A stretch of DNA of 64,000 nucleotides from Mesonia aquimarina. Its GTDB lineage: Bacteria > Bacteroidota > Bacteroidia > Flavobacteriales > Flavobacteriaceae. Position numbers and translations under genes: made by a program. The stretch spans positions 186,001-250,000 of the forward strand of contig NZ_RCNV01000003.1 of assembly GCF_003667275.1 (NCBI RefSeq). Direction: 5' to 3'. Numbering within the stretch: the stretch's first letter is position 1; every line of letters starts with the position of its first letter. The notes under the pieces are model-generated. The model saw only the letters and a list, made by a program, of their open reading frames with translations, was not told where the DNA came from and did no database searches. This document shows, piece by piece, positions 17,250-27,250 of the stretch.

Positions 17250-19298
17250 TTAATTCTTTACAGGAAGATTATGGTATTTCTTAGCATATTCTAACATCTG
17301 CTCTTCAAAACTGGCTGGTTGAGTTACTTCAATCTTAGTAATCTCTCCTTGTTCATTTGTTTCAGGAACTAATACCGGATTCACAAATCCGCTATACGGT
17401 GCAGATTTAAATTTCTCATTACGTTCTAAAATTTCTTTGTGTAGTTTTTGATCTACTTTCACACCGTAATTTTCAACTAAATTTTTAGCAGCTTGAAAAT
17501 CTCCTTCGGATTTTATACGTTGCGTTTCGCTTAATAATTCACCAAAAAGTACACGTAATTTTTGATAATCTTTAATATCGTAATAGGTTTTACCGTCTTT
17601 TATTTCTTTTACTATTATGCTGTCTTTTTTTCCTTTTTCATAAACCCAAGCGCTTACCCATTGGCGATTACGCATATGTGCTTCTTCCACATCATCACCC
17701 AAGTTCAAACGAACTAATTGTGTTACTAATCCATTTCTAATATAATCATTATACGCAGCTTTCCCTAGTTTTTCATAATCGTCAGTTAAGCCTAATTCTT
17801 CTAATTTTGGATCCATTAAATAGTAAAGTCCTACCAAATCTGCACGCCCTTCTTCCATTGTAGAAGCGTAATTTTTAAGTGTTTCTTTGGTTTCTCCAAC
17901 ACCTTCATTAATTTTTCCTGAAGCGTGACCAACAACTTCGTGTAAAGCAGTGTGCAATTTATCTGCTGTTTCGCCGTATTTTTCTGACAATTCTACCTCT
18001 TCTTCATCGTGAGCAAATTCTTTTAATTTTTCTGATCCGCCTGCTTGACTGTATGCATTAATTAAATTTCCTAAAGAAACAGATTTACTTCCGTGCGCTT
18101 CACGAATCCAATTGGCGTTTGGTAAATTCACCCCGATTGGTGTACTTGGCGATGCATCTCCTGCTTCTCCCGCTACAATCACTGTTTTATAAGTAACACC
18201 AACAACTTCTTCTTTTTTGTGTTGATCCATAATTGGTGAATTATCTTCAAACCATTGTACGTTATCTTCAAAAACTTGCATTTTCTTAGACATATCAAAA
18301 TCTTTAATTTGTACAATTGTTTCATAAGATCCGCGGTATCCTTTTGGATCATTATAAACTTCAATAAAGCTGTTGATGTAATCTATATCTCCCTCTGTCG
18401 CATCTACCCAAGCAACATTGTAATCGTCCCAAGTCTGTAAATCTCCCGTATTGTAATAATCAATTAACAAACCTAAAGCTTTAGCTTGCTTTTCATTTTC
18501 AGCTACAGTTTTTGCTTTTTCTAACCACTTTACAATCTCATCTATGGCGCTACCATACATTCCGCCGCTCTTCCAAACTTTTTCAACTAATTTTCCGTTT
18601 TCTTTTACCAATTTAGAATTCAATCCAAACGAAAGTGGTTTTTTAGGGTTTGGAGATTTTTTGTTGGCATAAAATTTATCAACCTCTTCGGCAGTAATAT
18701 TTTCGCCATAAAAATTAACGGCAGATCCTTTTATTAAGCCTTTTTCTTCGTTTAAGTTTACTTTTTTAGCATCTTTATCATTAAAGATTACCTCGTAAGC
18801 TTCACCTGTTAGGCTTGTATTAGTAGATTTTAATAATCCATCAAAATAAGCCTTATTGAATTCCGGCTTCATTTTATCCATTGAATAATGATGATGAATA
18901 CCATTAGAAAACCAAACACGCTTTACATAAGTTTCAAAATTCTTCCAATCGTCTGAAGATTTATCACCGCTATAAGTCGTATAAATATTTTCTAAAGCTT
19001 CACGGATTGCTAGATTATGTTTATAATTCTGATCCCAAATTATATCGCGCCCCGCTAAACCAGCTTGTGTTAAATAATAAACTAGCTTTTGCTTTTTCAG
19101 TGATAAATCTTCCCAACCGGGAATTTGATAGTGTAAAATTTTAAGGTCAGCAAATTCATCAACAACATAGTTGAAATCTTCTTCTGAAGTAATTGCCGTT
19201 TCCTTCTTCTCTTCTTTAACAGGTTCTTTTTGCTCGTCTTTACAAGCAACAAGTAAAATTGATGCAACAAAAAGCATCGATAGAATTTTTATTTTCAT
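17250..19298 (-). CDS. Dipeptidyl peptidase III family lipoprotein (M49)
   Basis: A 682-residue M49 zinc metallopeptidase. The family zinc motif HEXXGH is HEVVGH at residues 453-458, and the second motif with the third zinc ligand is EEGRAD at 482-487. A lipoprotein signal peptide ends at Cys19 (LLVAC), placing it in the periplasm or on the cell surface, unlike cytosolic eukaryotic DPP III. I chose the ATG at 19298 over the in-frame upstream start at 19340 because it begins the signal peptide and a -7 box TACATTTG lies between them (19322-19329). M49 enzymes release dipeptides from peptide N-termini. Confidence 0.9.
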   Translation of the reverse strand: MKIKILSMLFVASILLVACKDEQKEPVKEEKKETAITSEEDFNYVVDEFADLKILHYQIPGWEDLSLKKQKLVYYLTQAGLAGRDIIWDQNYKHNLAIREALENIYTTYSGDKSSDDWKNFETYVKRVWFSNGIHHHYSMDKMKPEFNKAYFDGLLKSTNTSLTGEAYEVIFNDKDAKKVNLNEEKGLIKGSAVNFYGENITAEEVDKFYANKKSPNPKKPLSFGLNSKLVKENGKLVEKVWKSGGMYGSAIDEIVKWLEKAKTVAENEKQAKALGLLIDYYNTGDLQTWDDYNVAWVDATEGDIDYINSFIEVYNDPKGYRGSYETIVQIKDFDMSKKMQVFEDNVQWFEDNSPIMDQHKKEEVVGVTYKTVIVAGEAGDASPSTPIGVNLPNANWIREAHGSKSVSLGNLINAYSQAGGSEKLKEFAHDEEEVELSEKYGETADKLHTALHEVVGHASGKINEGVGETKETLKNYASTMEEGRADLVGLYYLMDPKLEELGLTDDYEKLGKAAYNDYIRNGLVTQLVRLNLGDDVEEAHMRNRQWVSAWVYEKGKKDSIIVKEIKDGKTYYDIKDYQKLRVLFGELLSETQRIKSEGDFQAAKNLVENYGVKVDQKLHKEILERNEKFKSAPYSGFVNPVLVPETNEQGEITKIEVTQPASFEEQMLEYAKKYHNLPVKN

Positions 19299-19321
19299 CA
19301 GTAAAAATTTAGTATTTTTTA

Positions 19322-19329
19322 CAAATGTA
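19322..19329 (-). promoter_or_regulatory. -7 promoter element for the M49 peptidase gene
   Basis: Perfect TACATTTG (TAnnTTTG) on the minus strand, 23 bases before the ATG at 19298. No clear -33 TTTG at the expected 19-base spacing. Confidence 0.5.
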
Positions 19330-19385
19330 GTAATTAACATTTTGTAAATTACCTATCTTAGCTAATCAAAACCAATTTATTGATC

Positions 19386-20474
19386 ATGAAAATATTAAAA
19401 TACCTTTTTTTCTTATTATTAATTGTCATTATTGGCGGTTCAATCTACGTAGCAACATTAGATGGCGATTATCAAGCTGAAGAAACTATGTTAATTGAAG
19501 CTCCAAGAGAAATGATTTTTAATGAAGTAAACGACTTTAAGAATTGGGAAAACTGGGGACCTTGGATGGAAGAAGATCCTAATATGGTTATTTCCTATCC
19601 GGAAAAAACCAGCGGAGAAGGCGCAGGTTATTCATGGCAAGGAGATGAGTCTATGGATGGAGAAATGAAAACCACAGAGGTAATTCCGCCAAAAACTATC
19701 AATCAAAAAATAAGTTTTGATACGCCTGTAGGAGTATCAGAAAGTACGGTTTATTGGAAATTTGAAGAACAAGAAAATGGTACTTTGGTTACTTGGGGAA
19801 TGAAAGGCAAGCAAAGTTTTATGGAAAAAGCTTACCAAGCCACACAAGATAGTACTATGGGACAGATGTTAAGTCCAATGTTTTCTAAAGGCCTGCAAAA
19901 TCTTGCTGAAGTTGTTCAGAAAAAGATGGGTGTTTATAATATAAATATAGATGGCGTTACGCAACATAGTGGTGGTTATTATATGTACAATACTACGGCA
20001 TCACGTTTTACACCTTCTGCTCTAAGTAACAAAATGAGTCAAATGTTGCCACGTGTTTATAATTATATGAAAGAAAATAATTTACAAATAAGCGGATCGC
20101 CTTTTACCATATATAATAAAATTGATGAAGAAAATGGAACGGTAATTATTTCTGCTGCCATCCCAACACCCAATAAAATTACTCCAGCAAATGGAAACAG
20201 TAGTGTTTTATGTGGCTTTTTAGAGAGTCAACAAGTGGTTAAAGCTACCCTAAAAGGAGATTATAAAAACTTACCCGAAACTTGGGCTAAATTAGAACAA
20301 TATATTCAACAGGATAAAAGCATAGAGCGCAAATCTGACGCGCAACCTTTTGAGGTCTATGTTACAGATCCTAGTGAAAATCCAAATCCTGCAACTTGGC
20401 TAACCGAAATTTATATTCCGGTACAAAAACCCGTAAAAGAAGAAAATAAGGTAGAAAATAGTATTATTTTTTAA
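19386..20474 (+). CDS. SRPBCC (polyketide cyclase-like) plus GyrI-like domain protein
   Basis: A 362-residue protein with an N-terminal membrane helix (about residues 5-24), a START/SRPBCC hydrophobic-pocket domain (about 30-175, beginning FNEVNDFKNWENWGPWM) and a C-terminal GyrI/effector-binding-like domain (about 180-350). This fusion is common in Flavobacteriia and its ligand is unknown. An in-frame TTG lies 6 bases upstream at 19380, but the ATG at 19386 is the better start. crcB follows 5 bases later. Confidence 0.85.
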   Translation: MKILKYLFFLLLIVIIGGSIYVATLDGDYQAEETMLIEAPREMIFNEVNDFKNWENWGPWMEEDPNMVISYPEKTSGEGAGYSWQGDESMDGEMKTTEVIPPKTINQKISFDTPVGVSESTVYWKFEEQENGTLVTWGMKGKQSFMEKAYQATQDSTMGQMLSPMFSKGLQNLAEVVQKKMGVYNINIDGVTQHSGGYYMYNTTASRFTPSALSNKMSQMLPRVYNYMKENNLQISGSPFTIYNKIDEENGTVIISAAIPTPNKITPANGNSSVLCGFLESQQVVKATLKGDYKNLPETWAKLEQYIQQDKSIERKSDAQPFEVYVTDPSENPNPATWLTEIYIPVQKPVKEENKVENSIIF

Positions 20475-20479
20475 ATCCT

Positions 20480-20851
20480 ATGAAACAATTTGCACTTGTA
20501 TTTATCGGTGGAGGTTTTGGCAGTGCCTTGCGTTTTTTAATAGGCAAATGGCTAAATAATCCTAATAACGGAATTCCTTACGGAACTTTTGCTGCAAATA
20601 TTTTAGGAAGTTTTTTAATCGGAATAATTTTAGGCTATGTGGTAAAAAACCAACGTGTAGGTGAAATTACTGCGCTGCTTTTAGCTACAGGGTTTTGCGG
20701 AGGATTTACTACTTTCTCTACCTTTGCTTATGAAAATCATATTTTTTTAAAATCTGGAGATTTTTTCAGTTTTGCCTTTTATACGTTAGCAAGTATAATT
20801 GTAGGCTTTTTAGCCGTTTTTCTAGGAATGTGGCTCATTAAAATTACTTAA
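20480..20851 (+). CDS. crcB: Fluoride ion channel CrcB/FluC
   Basis: A 123-residue protein with four membrane helices, the usual size of a FluC monomer that works as an antiparallel dimer. Signature segments are GGGFGSALRF (about residues 10-19), TFAANILGSFLIG (about 35-47) and GFCGGFTTFSTFAYE (about 72-86), the last including the Na-site and phenylalanine-box region. It exports toxic fluoride. I see no fluoride riboswitch upstream; the gene is 5 bases after the SRPBCC gene. Its 3' end overlaps the convergent DUF1684 gene by 8 bases. Confidence 0.95.
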   Translation: MKQFALVFIGGGFGSALRFLIGKWLNNPNNGIPYGTFAANILGSFLIGIILGYVVKNQRVGEITALLLATGFCGGFTTFSTFAYENHIFLKSGDFFSFAFYTLASIIVGFLAVFLGMWLIKIT

Positions 20852-21458
20852 ATTTTTTAACCCCTGCTTTAATAGGAATTTGCATATCATTTTCCTCAGG
20901 TGGTATTGGACAAGAATATCTTCCATTATAAGCGCAGTAGGGATTATAAGCTTGGTTAAAGTCTAATAAAACATTCGGTCCTTTTGGAATTGTAATATCT
21001 AAATAACGACCGCCGGCATAAGTTTCATTTCCATTTGTTGCATCAGTAAAGGGGATAAATAAATGGTCTTTATATTCAGGATCAGTCATTAAACGTTGAT
21101 TTTGATATACGTTTAGACTAACTTGCTGGTTGTGTAATCTGAATTTAACTTCGCCATATTTTATATAAATTGCCTTTCTATCAGTAGTTGTGGGCATAGC
21201 GAACGGACTCTCATACGGTGTTCTTATAAATTTAGCTTCAATGATATAAGCAGGATCTAATTCAAAAAAATCTAACTCCTTAAACTTTTTTAAATCTTTT
21301 GTTTGAAGAGGAGTAGTTTCTTCATCAGAAAATTCTTTATTTAATTCTTCTTGATATTTTTCGGCTTGATTTAAAAGATCTGATTCTTCATTTTGTGCTG
21401 AAACAGAAAAAATTACCGATAAAAATAATAGCGTAATAAACAGAAATTGCTTGTGCAT
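20844..21458 (-). CDS. DUF1684 domain protein (secreted)
   Basis: A 204-residue protein with a signal peptide (about residues 1-21, ending VSAQ). The DUF1684 hallmark is visible: two strands leading to FIPFTDATNGNETYAGGRYL, LDFNQAYNPYCAYNGRYSCP and PPEENDMQIPIKAGVK. The function of the family is unknown. Its 3' end overlaps crcB on the other strand by 8 bases. Confidence 0.9.
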   Translation of the reverse strand: MHKQFLFITLLFLSVIFSVSAQNEESDLLNQAEKYQEELNKEFSDEETTPLQTKDLKKFKELDFFELDPAYIIEAKFIRTPYESPFAMPTTTDRKAIYIKYGEVKFRLHNQQVSLNVYQNQRLMTDPEYKDHLFIPFTDATNGNETYAGGRYLDITIPKGPNVLLDFNQAYNPYCAYNGRYSCPIPPEENDMQIPIKAGVKKFK

Positions 21459-21492
21459 CTGTTAAAAGTTAAATAAATTGATTTCAAAAATA

Positions 21493-21711
21493 CTAATTAT
21501 TTTTAAATGGTTTTTTAAGGCTTTTATTTTTTATAGGAGCTAATTTTGCAGGAAATAGTCCTTTGGCAAGTAATGATACGATTAATAAATCTGCAGCTAT
21601 AATAAAAAATACTCTAACAAAAGCAATTCCAAAATAATCCAGACCCGGAAAAAACCCTAAAAGAGCAGTTAATATCGTTAAGCCTAAAAATAATAGCGAA
21701 TGATTTTTCAT
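21493..21711 (-). CDS. Small membrane protein, DUF1328-like
   Basis: A 72-residue protein with two membrane segments (about residues 5-23 and 28-52) separated by a Gly/Phe turn, resembling DUF1328/YtjA small membrane proteins in size and topology. A longer in-frame reading from 21759 adds a charged stretch without family resemblance, so I use the ATG at 21711. The C-terminus is Lys-rich. Function unknown. Confidence 0.65.
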   Translation of the reverse strand: MKNHSLLFLGLTILTALLGFFPGLDYFGIAFVRVFFIIAADLLIVSLLAKGLFPAKLAPIKNKSLKKPFKNN

Positions 21712-21822
21712 AATCTTTTTTTTGTAAAGATCGTGAAATAGGATACTTATTTTTGCCAATAAATTGCTAATTGAATTTTATTTAACCAAAATTAACCAAT
21801 ACGTTAATAAATGTTAGCAATC

Positions 21823-22536
21823 TTAGTCATCTTCAGGTTTTATAACTTTCAAAGGATTATAGTTTTTCTTTTCTAAAGACATCATTCCGGAAGTTCGAAC
21901 AAGTAATAAAATAAAAAAACCTACTACAATTGTAAGTACGAAGCGTAAATAATATAATAAATTATTGCTTGCGAAACCTGAACGTGAATTATCTAGAAGT
22001 TCCTTACCAACTTTTGTTTGAATACTTGCTAATATGTGCAAATCCTTTTGAAGAGAATCAAGCAAAACTAAAGTTTCTTGGTTTATAATTTGCTTAGTTT
22101 TTTCAAGTTTATTTTCTTGAATTAATTCTATAATTTCATTTTCTGAAGCAAAATATTTTTTCAAATTGGTTTTAAAATGCTGAAATAATTTAGATTCTTC
22201 ATTTACAAAATATGTTTTTTCATATTCTACGATTAAAGAATCTATCGCTTGATTTTTTGAGATCAGTTTTTGTAGAATTTTTATGTTATCTTTTTCTTGA
22301 AAAAATACTAACCGTTCTAATAATAAATCTTTTTCATGTAAATGCTCGGCAATAAAATAGGCTTCTGCAGCAGGAATTAAACGATCCTTGTAAATTGAAG
22401 TGAAGTCAGAATTTATTTGATTTAAATTTTTATTCTCTAACAAACTTGATAATAAAATCGCCAATAAAATAAACGACAAAATCAAGATAAGTCGCCATCT
22501 ATTTTTAGGAGTTATTTTATAAAGTTTTTGTCGCAT
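21823..22536 (-). CDS. 4HB_MCP-like membrane sensor domain protein without signalling domain
   Basis: A 237-residue protein with a membrane helix at each end (about residues 14-31 and 193-213) enclosing a roughly 160-residue helical region rich in Glu, Leu and Lys. This is the topology of the four-helix-bundle ligand-binding domain of chemoreceptors (4HB_MCP). No HAMP or methyl-accepting domain follows, so the protein ends about 25 residues after the second helix. Function unknown. Confidence 0.7.
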   Translation of the reverse strand: MRQKLYKITPKNRWRLILILSFILLAILLSSLLENKNLNQINSDFTSIYKDRLIPAAEAYFIAEHLHEKDLLLERLVFFQEKDNIKILQKLISKNQAIDSLIVEYEKTYFVNEESKLFQHFKTNLKKYFASENEIIELIQENKLEKTKQIINQETLVLLDSLQKDLHILASIQTKVGKELLDNSRSGFASNNLLYYLRFVLTIVVGFFILLLVRTSGMMSLEKKNYNPLKVIKPEDD

Positions 22537-22550
22537 TGTTGAAATATACT

Positions 22551-22576
22551 AAAAAAGCCTGCGTTTGGCAGACTTT
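22551..22576 (-). terminator. Terminator after the T9SS LRR gene
   Basis: On the minus strand AAAGTCTGC, 5-base loop, GCAGGCTTT with one mismatch, then T residues; 30 bases past the LRR gene stop. Confidence 0.7.
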
Positions 22577-22605
22577 ATGTAAATAATCATGCGAAAAATT
22601 TATTG

Positions 22606-23471
22606 CTATTTTTTTATCAGCTTTATCGTTAAAATTGCTCCATTTTCATCTACAATTCTTAAAAGGTATACACCAGAATTGATTGGACTTAAATCTATTT
22701 CTTTCTTTAATTCTTCCGCAGAAAAACTAGCTGTTTTTTTTCCTTGCAAACTATATAGACTTGCTTTTTGTAAATTCGATTGCGCCTGAATAGTAACATA
22801 ACCTTGCACTGGATTAGGATAAATTTTCACGCTTTCTTCTGAAAATTTATCTACACTTAAATTACAGTTTTCTGAAAAATTGTGACCCCCAGTTACAGTC
22901 CAATTTACATAATCGCCTTGGAGATTTTGAGCATCATTAGCATTAGTTACTTGTATACAAATTTCATCATCAAAAGCTTCACCGTATTTTTGAATATGCA
23001 ACTCTAGTTCATCTATATTTACATCACTTCCTTTTAGATCAATTTGTCGTAAATACCAATTATCATAAGCATAAATTAGTTCAAGATTAGGATTATTGGT
23101 TAAAACAATTTCGTAAACACTTAATGTAATATGATCTCCCCCACTATTAATATAAAGTTCTTCTAAGTTTTGTAGAGAGGATAAATCTAAAGGTTCATTT
23201 ACATAATGAATTCCAGAATCTGATAAGTTTAACACTTTTAAAGAAGTAAAATCTTCAATTCCTGTAATTTTATCTACGTAGTCTGTGCTCAAATTTAGAC
23301 TTGTAACTCCACTAATGTCGCTCGTTAAAACCATCCCATTAATTGTATTATCAGAATCAATTCCTTTATCAATTAAAGCTTGTTCAAAATTAGCATCAGG
23401 AATACTTGTGGTTTGTGCGTTTAAACAACAACTTACACAAAGTAAAATTATAAAAATAATTTTTGAAGCAT
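22606..23471 (-). CDS. LRR protein with T9SS type A sorting tail; signal-peptide region appears frameshifted
   Basis: The mature part has leucine-rich repeats (about 130 residues, LNLS...LKVLNLSDSGI, LQNLEELYINSGG) and a C-terminal type A sorting domain for the type IX secretion system (KIYPNPVQGYVTI, then SLQGKK, INSGVYLLRI and a basic end). The main frame runs back to 23535 with no ATG, and its only standard start there, a TTG, lies inside the upstream gene's terminator. An ATG at 23469-23471 in another frame would give a good signal peptide (MLQK...CLNAQ) if one base were added to the A5 or T5 run at 23452-23464. So it is either a sequencing error, phase variation or a broken gene. Confidence 0.75.
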
Positions 23472-23507
23472 TTAATGATTTTTTGGTTGATTTCCCTCTA
23501 AAAATAC

Positions 23508-23539
23508 AAAAACGGCTTGAATTATAAAAACACAAGCCG
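23508..23539 (-). terminator. Terminator after the fused acyl-CoA mutase gene
   Basis: On the minus strand CGGCTTG, 13-base loop, CAAGCCG followed by TTTTTG. It sits 28 bases past the mutase stop. Confidence 0.8.
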
Positions 23540-23566
23540 CCTTATAAAATTTTATCTATTTAAAAA

Positions 23567-26500
23567 TTACATATTTCTTCGGTATTGACCACCGACTTCA
23601 AATAAAGCTTCGGTAATTTGTCCTAAAGAACAAACCTTAGTTGCTTCCATTAATTCTTCAAACATATTTTCATTATGAATAGCTGCATTTTGAACTTTTT
23701 CTAAAGCCTCATCTGCACTATCTTCATAAGTTTTATGTAACTTTTCAAGCGTCTTAATCTGGAATTGCTTTTCTTCCTCTGTTGCTCTAATTACTTCTCC
23801 CGGAGTTACCGTTGGCGATCCCTTACTACTTAAGAAAGTGTTCACTCCAATAATTGGAAAATCACCATTGTGTTTTAAAGTTTCGTAATACAAGCTTTCT
23901 TCTTGAATTTTAGAACGCTGATACATGGTCTCCATCGCACCAAGTACACCGCCACGTTCGGTAATTCTATCAAATTCCTGTAGAACAGCTTCTTCTACTA
24001 AATCGGTTAATTCTTCAATAATAAATGAACCTTGAATTGGATTTTCGTTTTTCGCCAATCCTAATTCTTTATTGATAATTAACTGAATTGCCATCGCACG
24101 TCTTACCGAATCTTCGGTTGGTGTCGTAATTGCTTCATCATACGCATTGGTATGTAACGAGTTACAGTTATCATAAATCGCATAAAGCGCTTGAAGCGTC
24201 GTACGAATATCGTTAAAATCAATTTCCTGCGCGTGCAACGATCTTCCTGAAGTTTGAATATGATACTTCAACATTTGCGCACGCGGATTTGCATTGTATT
24301 TGTGCTTTAAGGCTTTTGACCAAATTCTTCTTGCTACACGACCGATTACCGCATATTCCGGGTCGATTCCATTAGAGAAAAAGAACGAAAGGTTTGGACC
24401 AAATTTATTGATATCCATTCCTCGGCTTAAGTAATATTCCACGTAAGTGAAACCATTTGCCAAGGTTAACGCCAACTGTGTAATTGGATTGGCTCCCGCT
24501 TCTGCAATGTGATAACCGGAAATAGAAACCGAATAGAAATTACGCACTTTATTTTGAATGAAATATTCTTGCACATCGCCCATTAAACGCAAAGCAAATT
24601 CTGTAGAGAAAATACAAGTATTTTGTGCCTGATCTTCTTTTAAAATATCCGCTTGAACCGTACCACGAACTACCGCCATAGTTTCGTGTTTAATTTTTGC
24701 ATAAACATCGGCAGGAAGAACACGATCTCCGGTAATTCCTAACAGCATTAATCCAAGACCATTATTTCCTTCTGGTAATTCTCCGCGATAAGTTGGACGT
24801 TCAATTCCACTTTCTTTGTAGATTTTAGCGATTTTCTGTTCAACCTCATCTTCTAAGCCATTTTCTTTAATGTACTTTTCGCATTGCTGATCGATAGCTG
24901 CATTCATAAAGAACCCGAGTAACATTGGCGCCGGACCGTTAATCGTCATACTAACTGAAGTTAAATGATGCGCCAGATCAAAACCAGAATACAGTTTTTT
25001 TGCATCATCTAAACAGCAGATTGAAACTCCAGCATTACCGATTTTTCCGTAAATATCTGGTCGGTGATCGGGATCATTTCCGTAAAGGGTAACCGAATCA
25101 AAAGCAGTAGAAAGTCGTTTTGCTGGTAAGCCTAAACTCACGTAATGAAAACGACGGTTGGTCCGCTCTGGACCGCCTTCTCCGGCAAACATTCTTGTTG
25201 GGTCTTCCCCTTGACGCTTAAACGGATATAAACCTGCGGTGTATGGAAATTTCCCAGGAACATTTTCCTGTAAAATCCATTTTAATAAATCTCCCCAAGC
25301 TTTGTATTTTGGAAGCGCAACTTTTGGAATCTGCGTATGCGAAAGCGATTCTGTATGCGTTTCTATTTTTAATTCTTTATCACGTACTTTAAACGTGTAA
25401 ATAGGATCGTGATATTTTTTTACGGTATCTTCCCATTGTAAAATCTCTTCCCAGTTATACGGATCAAAATCCATTTTTACACGGTCGAACTCTTTCTTCA
25501 ATAAATCGACTAAATCCTGATTTTCTTCAGTTGTAGCTTCATGCAAAGCATCTTCATCTAAACCATTTTTAGTTAAATCTATTTTAGTTCCCGTTACAGA
25601 TTCGATGGTTTTATAAATTCCGTAAAGTTTTTGTGCAACTTCAACTTGACTTTCAACTTTTTCATCGTAACCGCGATTATTTTCTGAAATTTCTGAAAGG
25701 TAACGCACACGCTTCGGTGGGATTACATATATTTTTTCTGACATTTCTTCAGAAATATGATAATCGCTTTTTAAGCTTGTTTCGGTTCGCTCTTCTAAAG
25801 TATCCATAATTTTTTTGTAGAGCGTATTCATTCCCGGATCGTTGAATTGCGAAGCGATAGTTCCGAAAACCGGCAATTTATCTGCATCTTCATGCCACAA
25901 TTGATGATTGCGTTGGTATTGCTTTTTAACATCGCGTAACGCATCTAAAGCGCCACGTTTATCAAATTTATTGATAGCTACAATATCTGCAAAATCAAGC
26001 ATATCGATTTTCTCCAACTGTGTTGCCGCACCAAATTCTGGTGTCATTACGTATAAAGAAACGTCAGAATGGTCTAAAATTTCGGTGTCACTTTGCCCAA
26101 TTCCAGAAGTTTCTAGAATGATTAAATCGTATTCTGCCGCTTTTAAAACTTCAATGGCTTCTTGTACATATTTTGAAAGTGCCAAATTAGATTGTCGCGT
26201 AGCCAACGAACGCATATAAACGCGAGGCGAATTAATTGCATTCATACGAATACGATCTCCTAGTAAAGCTCCTCCCGTCTTTCTTTTTGAAGGGTCTACA
26301 GAAACAATTCCAATGGTTTTATCCTTAAAATCAACTAAAAATCGACGAACTAATTCATCTACTAAAGATGATTTTCCTGCTCCACCTGTTCCGGTAATTC
26401 CTAAAACAGGCGTTTTTATACTTTTATTTTTTTCGTGAATTTCTTCTAAGCTTTCCTTTGCTATTTCAGGGAAATTTTCTGCAGAAGAAATTAATCGAGC

Positions 26501-26998
26501 AATGGCATTATCTTTTTTATTGGATAGTTTTTTTATTTCTCCGTTTAATTTGTCACCAATAGCATAATCTGATTGTTTAACCAAATCGTTAATCATTCCT
26601 TGTAATCCAAGTTCACGCCCATCATCCGGAGAATAAATTCTGGTAATTCCGTATTCGTGTAATTCTTTAATCTCATCTGGAAGAATTACACCGCCGCCGC
26701 CGCCGAAAACTTTGATATGTTCTGCTCCTTTTTCCTTTAAAAGGTCATACATATATTTAAAATATTCGGTGTGACCACCTTGGTAAGAAGTCATTGCGAT
26801 TGCATTGGCATCTTCTTGAATGGCTGTATTTACCACTTCCTCTACACTTCTATCGTGACCTAAGTGAATTACTTCTACCCCGGTAGACTGAATGATACGG
26901 CGCATAATATTTATGGCTGCATCATGTCCATCAAAAAGTGAAGCGGCAGTTACTATTCTTACTTTATGTTTTGGTTTATAAGGTGCTTGTTGTTCCAT
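23567..26998 (-). CDS. icmF: Fused B12-dependent acyl-CoA mutase with G-protein chaperone (IcmF type)
   Basis: A 1143-residue fusion. In order: cobalamin-binding domain (about residues 10-145, DGHD with the cobalt-ligand His near 25), a MeaB-like P-loop GTPase (about 195-425; GTGGAGKSS Walker A, NKFD specificity motif) and the mutase TIM barrel (about 560-1080). The domain order B12-GTPase-mutase is that of IcmF, which interconverts isobutyryl-CoA and butyryl-CoA; the GTPase loads and repairs the cofactor. By eye, the substrate-selecting pair is Tyr591 (in AGLYPFKR) and Gln792 (in EDQAQNTC), a mixture of methylmalonyl-type Tyr and isobutyryl-type Gln, so substrate is uncertain. Monocistronic. 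Confidence 0.9.
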   Translation of the reverse strand: MEQQAPYKPKHKVRIVTAASLFDGHDAAINIMRRIIQSTGVEVIHLGHDRSVEEVVNTAIQEDANAIAMTSYQGGHTEYFKYMYDLLKEKGAEHIKVFGGGGGVILPDEIKELHEYGITRIYSPDDGRELGLQGMINDLVKQSDYAIGDKLNGEIKKLSNKKDNAIARLISSAENFPEIAKESLEEIHEKNKSIKTPVLGITGTGGAGKSSLVDELVRRFLVDFKDKTIGIVSVDPSKRKTGGALLGDRIRMNAINSPRVYMRSLATRQSNLALSKYVQEAIEVLKAAEYDLIILETSGIGQSDTEILDHSDVSLYVMTPEFGAATQLEKIDMLDFADIVAINKFDKRGALDALRDVKKQYQRNHQLWHEDADKLPVFGTIASQFNDPGMNTLYKKIMDTLEERTETSLKSDYHISEEMSEKIYVIPPKRVRYLSEISENNRGYDEKVESQVEVAQKLYGIYKTIESVTGTKIDLTKNGLDEDALHEATTEENQDLVDLLKKEFDRVKMDFDPYNWEEILQWEDTVKKYHDPIYTFKVRDKELKIETHTESLSHTQIPKVALPKYKAWGDLLKWILQENVPGKFPYTAGLYPFKRQGEDPTRMFAGEGGPERTNRRFHYVSLGLPAKRLSTAFDSVTLYGNDPDHRPDIYGKIGNAGVSICCLDDAKKLYSGFDLAHHLTSVSMTINGPAPMLLGFFMNAAIDQQCEKYIKENGLEDEVEQKIAKIYKESGIERPTYRGELPEGNNGLGLMLLGITGDRVLPADVYAKIKHETMAVVRGTVQADILKEDQAQNTCIFSTEFALRLMGDVQEYFIQNKVRNFYSVSISGYHIAEAGANPITQLALTLANGFTYVEYYLSRGMDINKFGPNLSFFFSNGIDPEYAVIGRVARRIWSKALKHKYNANPRAQMLKYHIQTSGRSLHAQEIDFNDIRTTLQALYAIYDNCNSLHTNAYDEAITTPTEDSVRRAMAIQLIINKELGLAKNENPIQGSFIIEELTDLVEEAVLQEFDRITERGGVLGAMETMYQRSKIQEESLYYETLKHNGDFPIIGVNTFLSSKGSPTVTPGEVIRATEEEKQFQIKTLEKLHKTYEDSADEALEKVQNAAIHNENMFEELMEATKVCSLGQITEALFEVGGQYRRNM

Positions 26999-27091
26999 GA
27001 AATTGATCTAAATTTTGGGAGGGTAAATTTACGAAAATACTAGCAATAATTGAGCTGATAATTCTTATTAATAAATATATCCTAAAAACAA

Positions 27092-27113
27092 AAATACCCA
27101 TTATCGGGTATTT
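27092..27113 (-). terminator. Possible terminator between catalase and mutase
   Basis: Stem AAATACCC/GGGTATTT with a 6-base loop, followed on the minus strand by TTTTTGTTTTT-like sequence. It is about 300 bases downstream of the catalase stop, beyond the MITE-like repeat. Confidence 0.55.
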
Positions 27114-27250
27114 CGCAAACTTGGCATTGATGTTACTTTTGTATAACAAGCAAATTATTATTTGGGGTAAATGTAATTTGTTTGATTTAGTTAATACTCA
27201 CAATGGCTCTACTGTTTCTCAGGGTAGGGTCATTGTTTTATTAGCATAAA

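Noticed and set aside
20400-20480. Fluoride riboswitch before crcB
   Set aside because: The gene starts 5 bases after the previous coding region and no riboswitch-like fold is visible.
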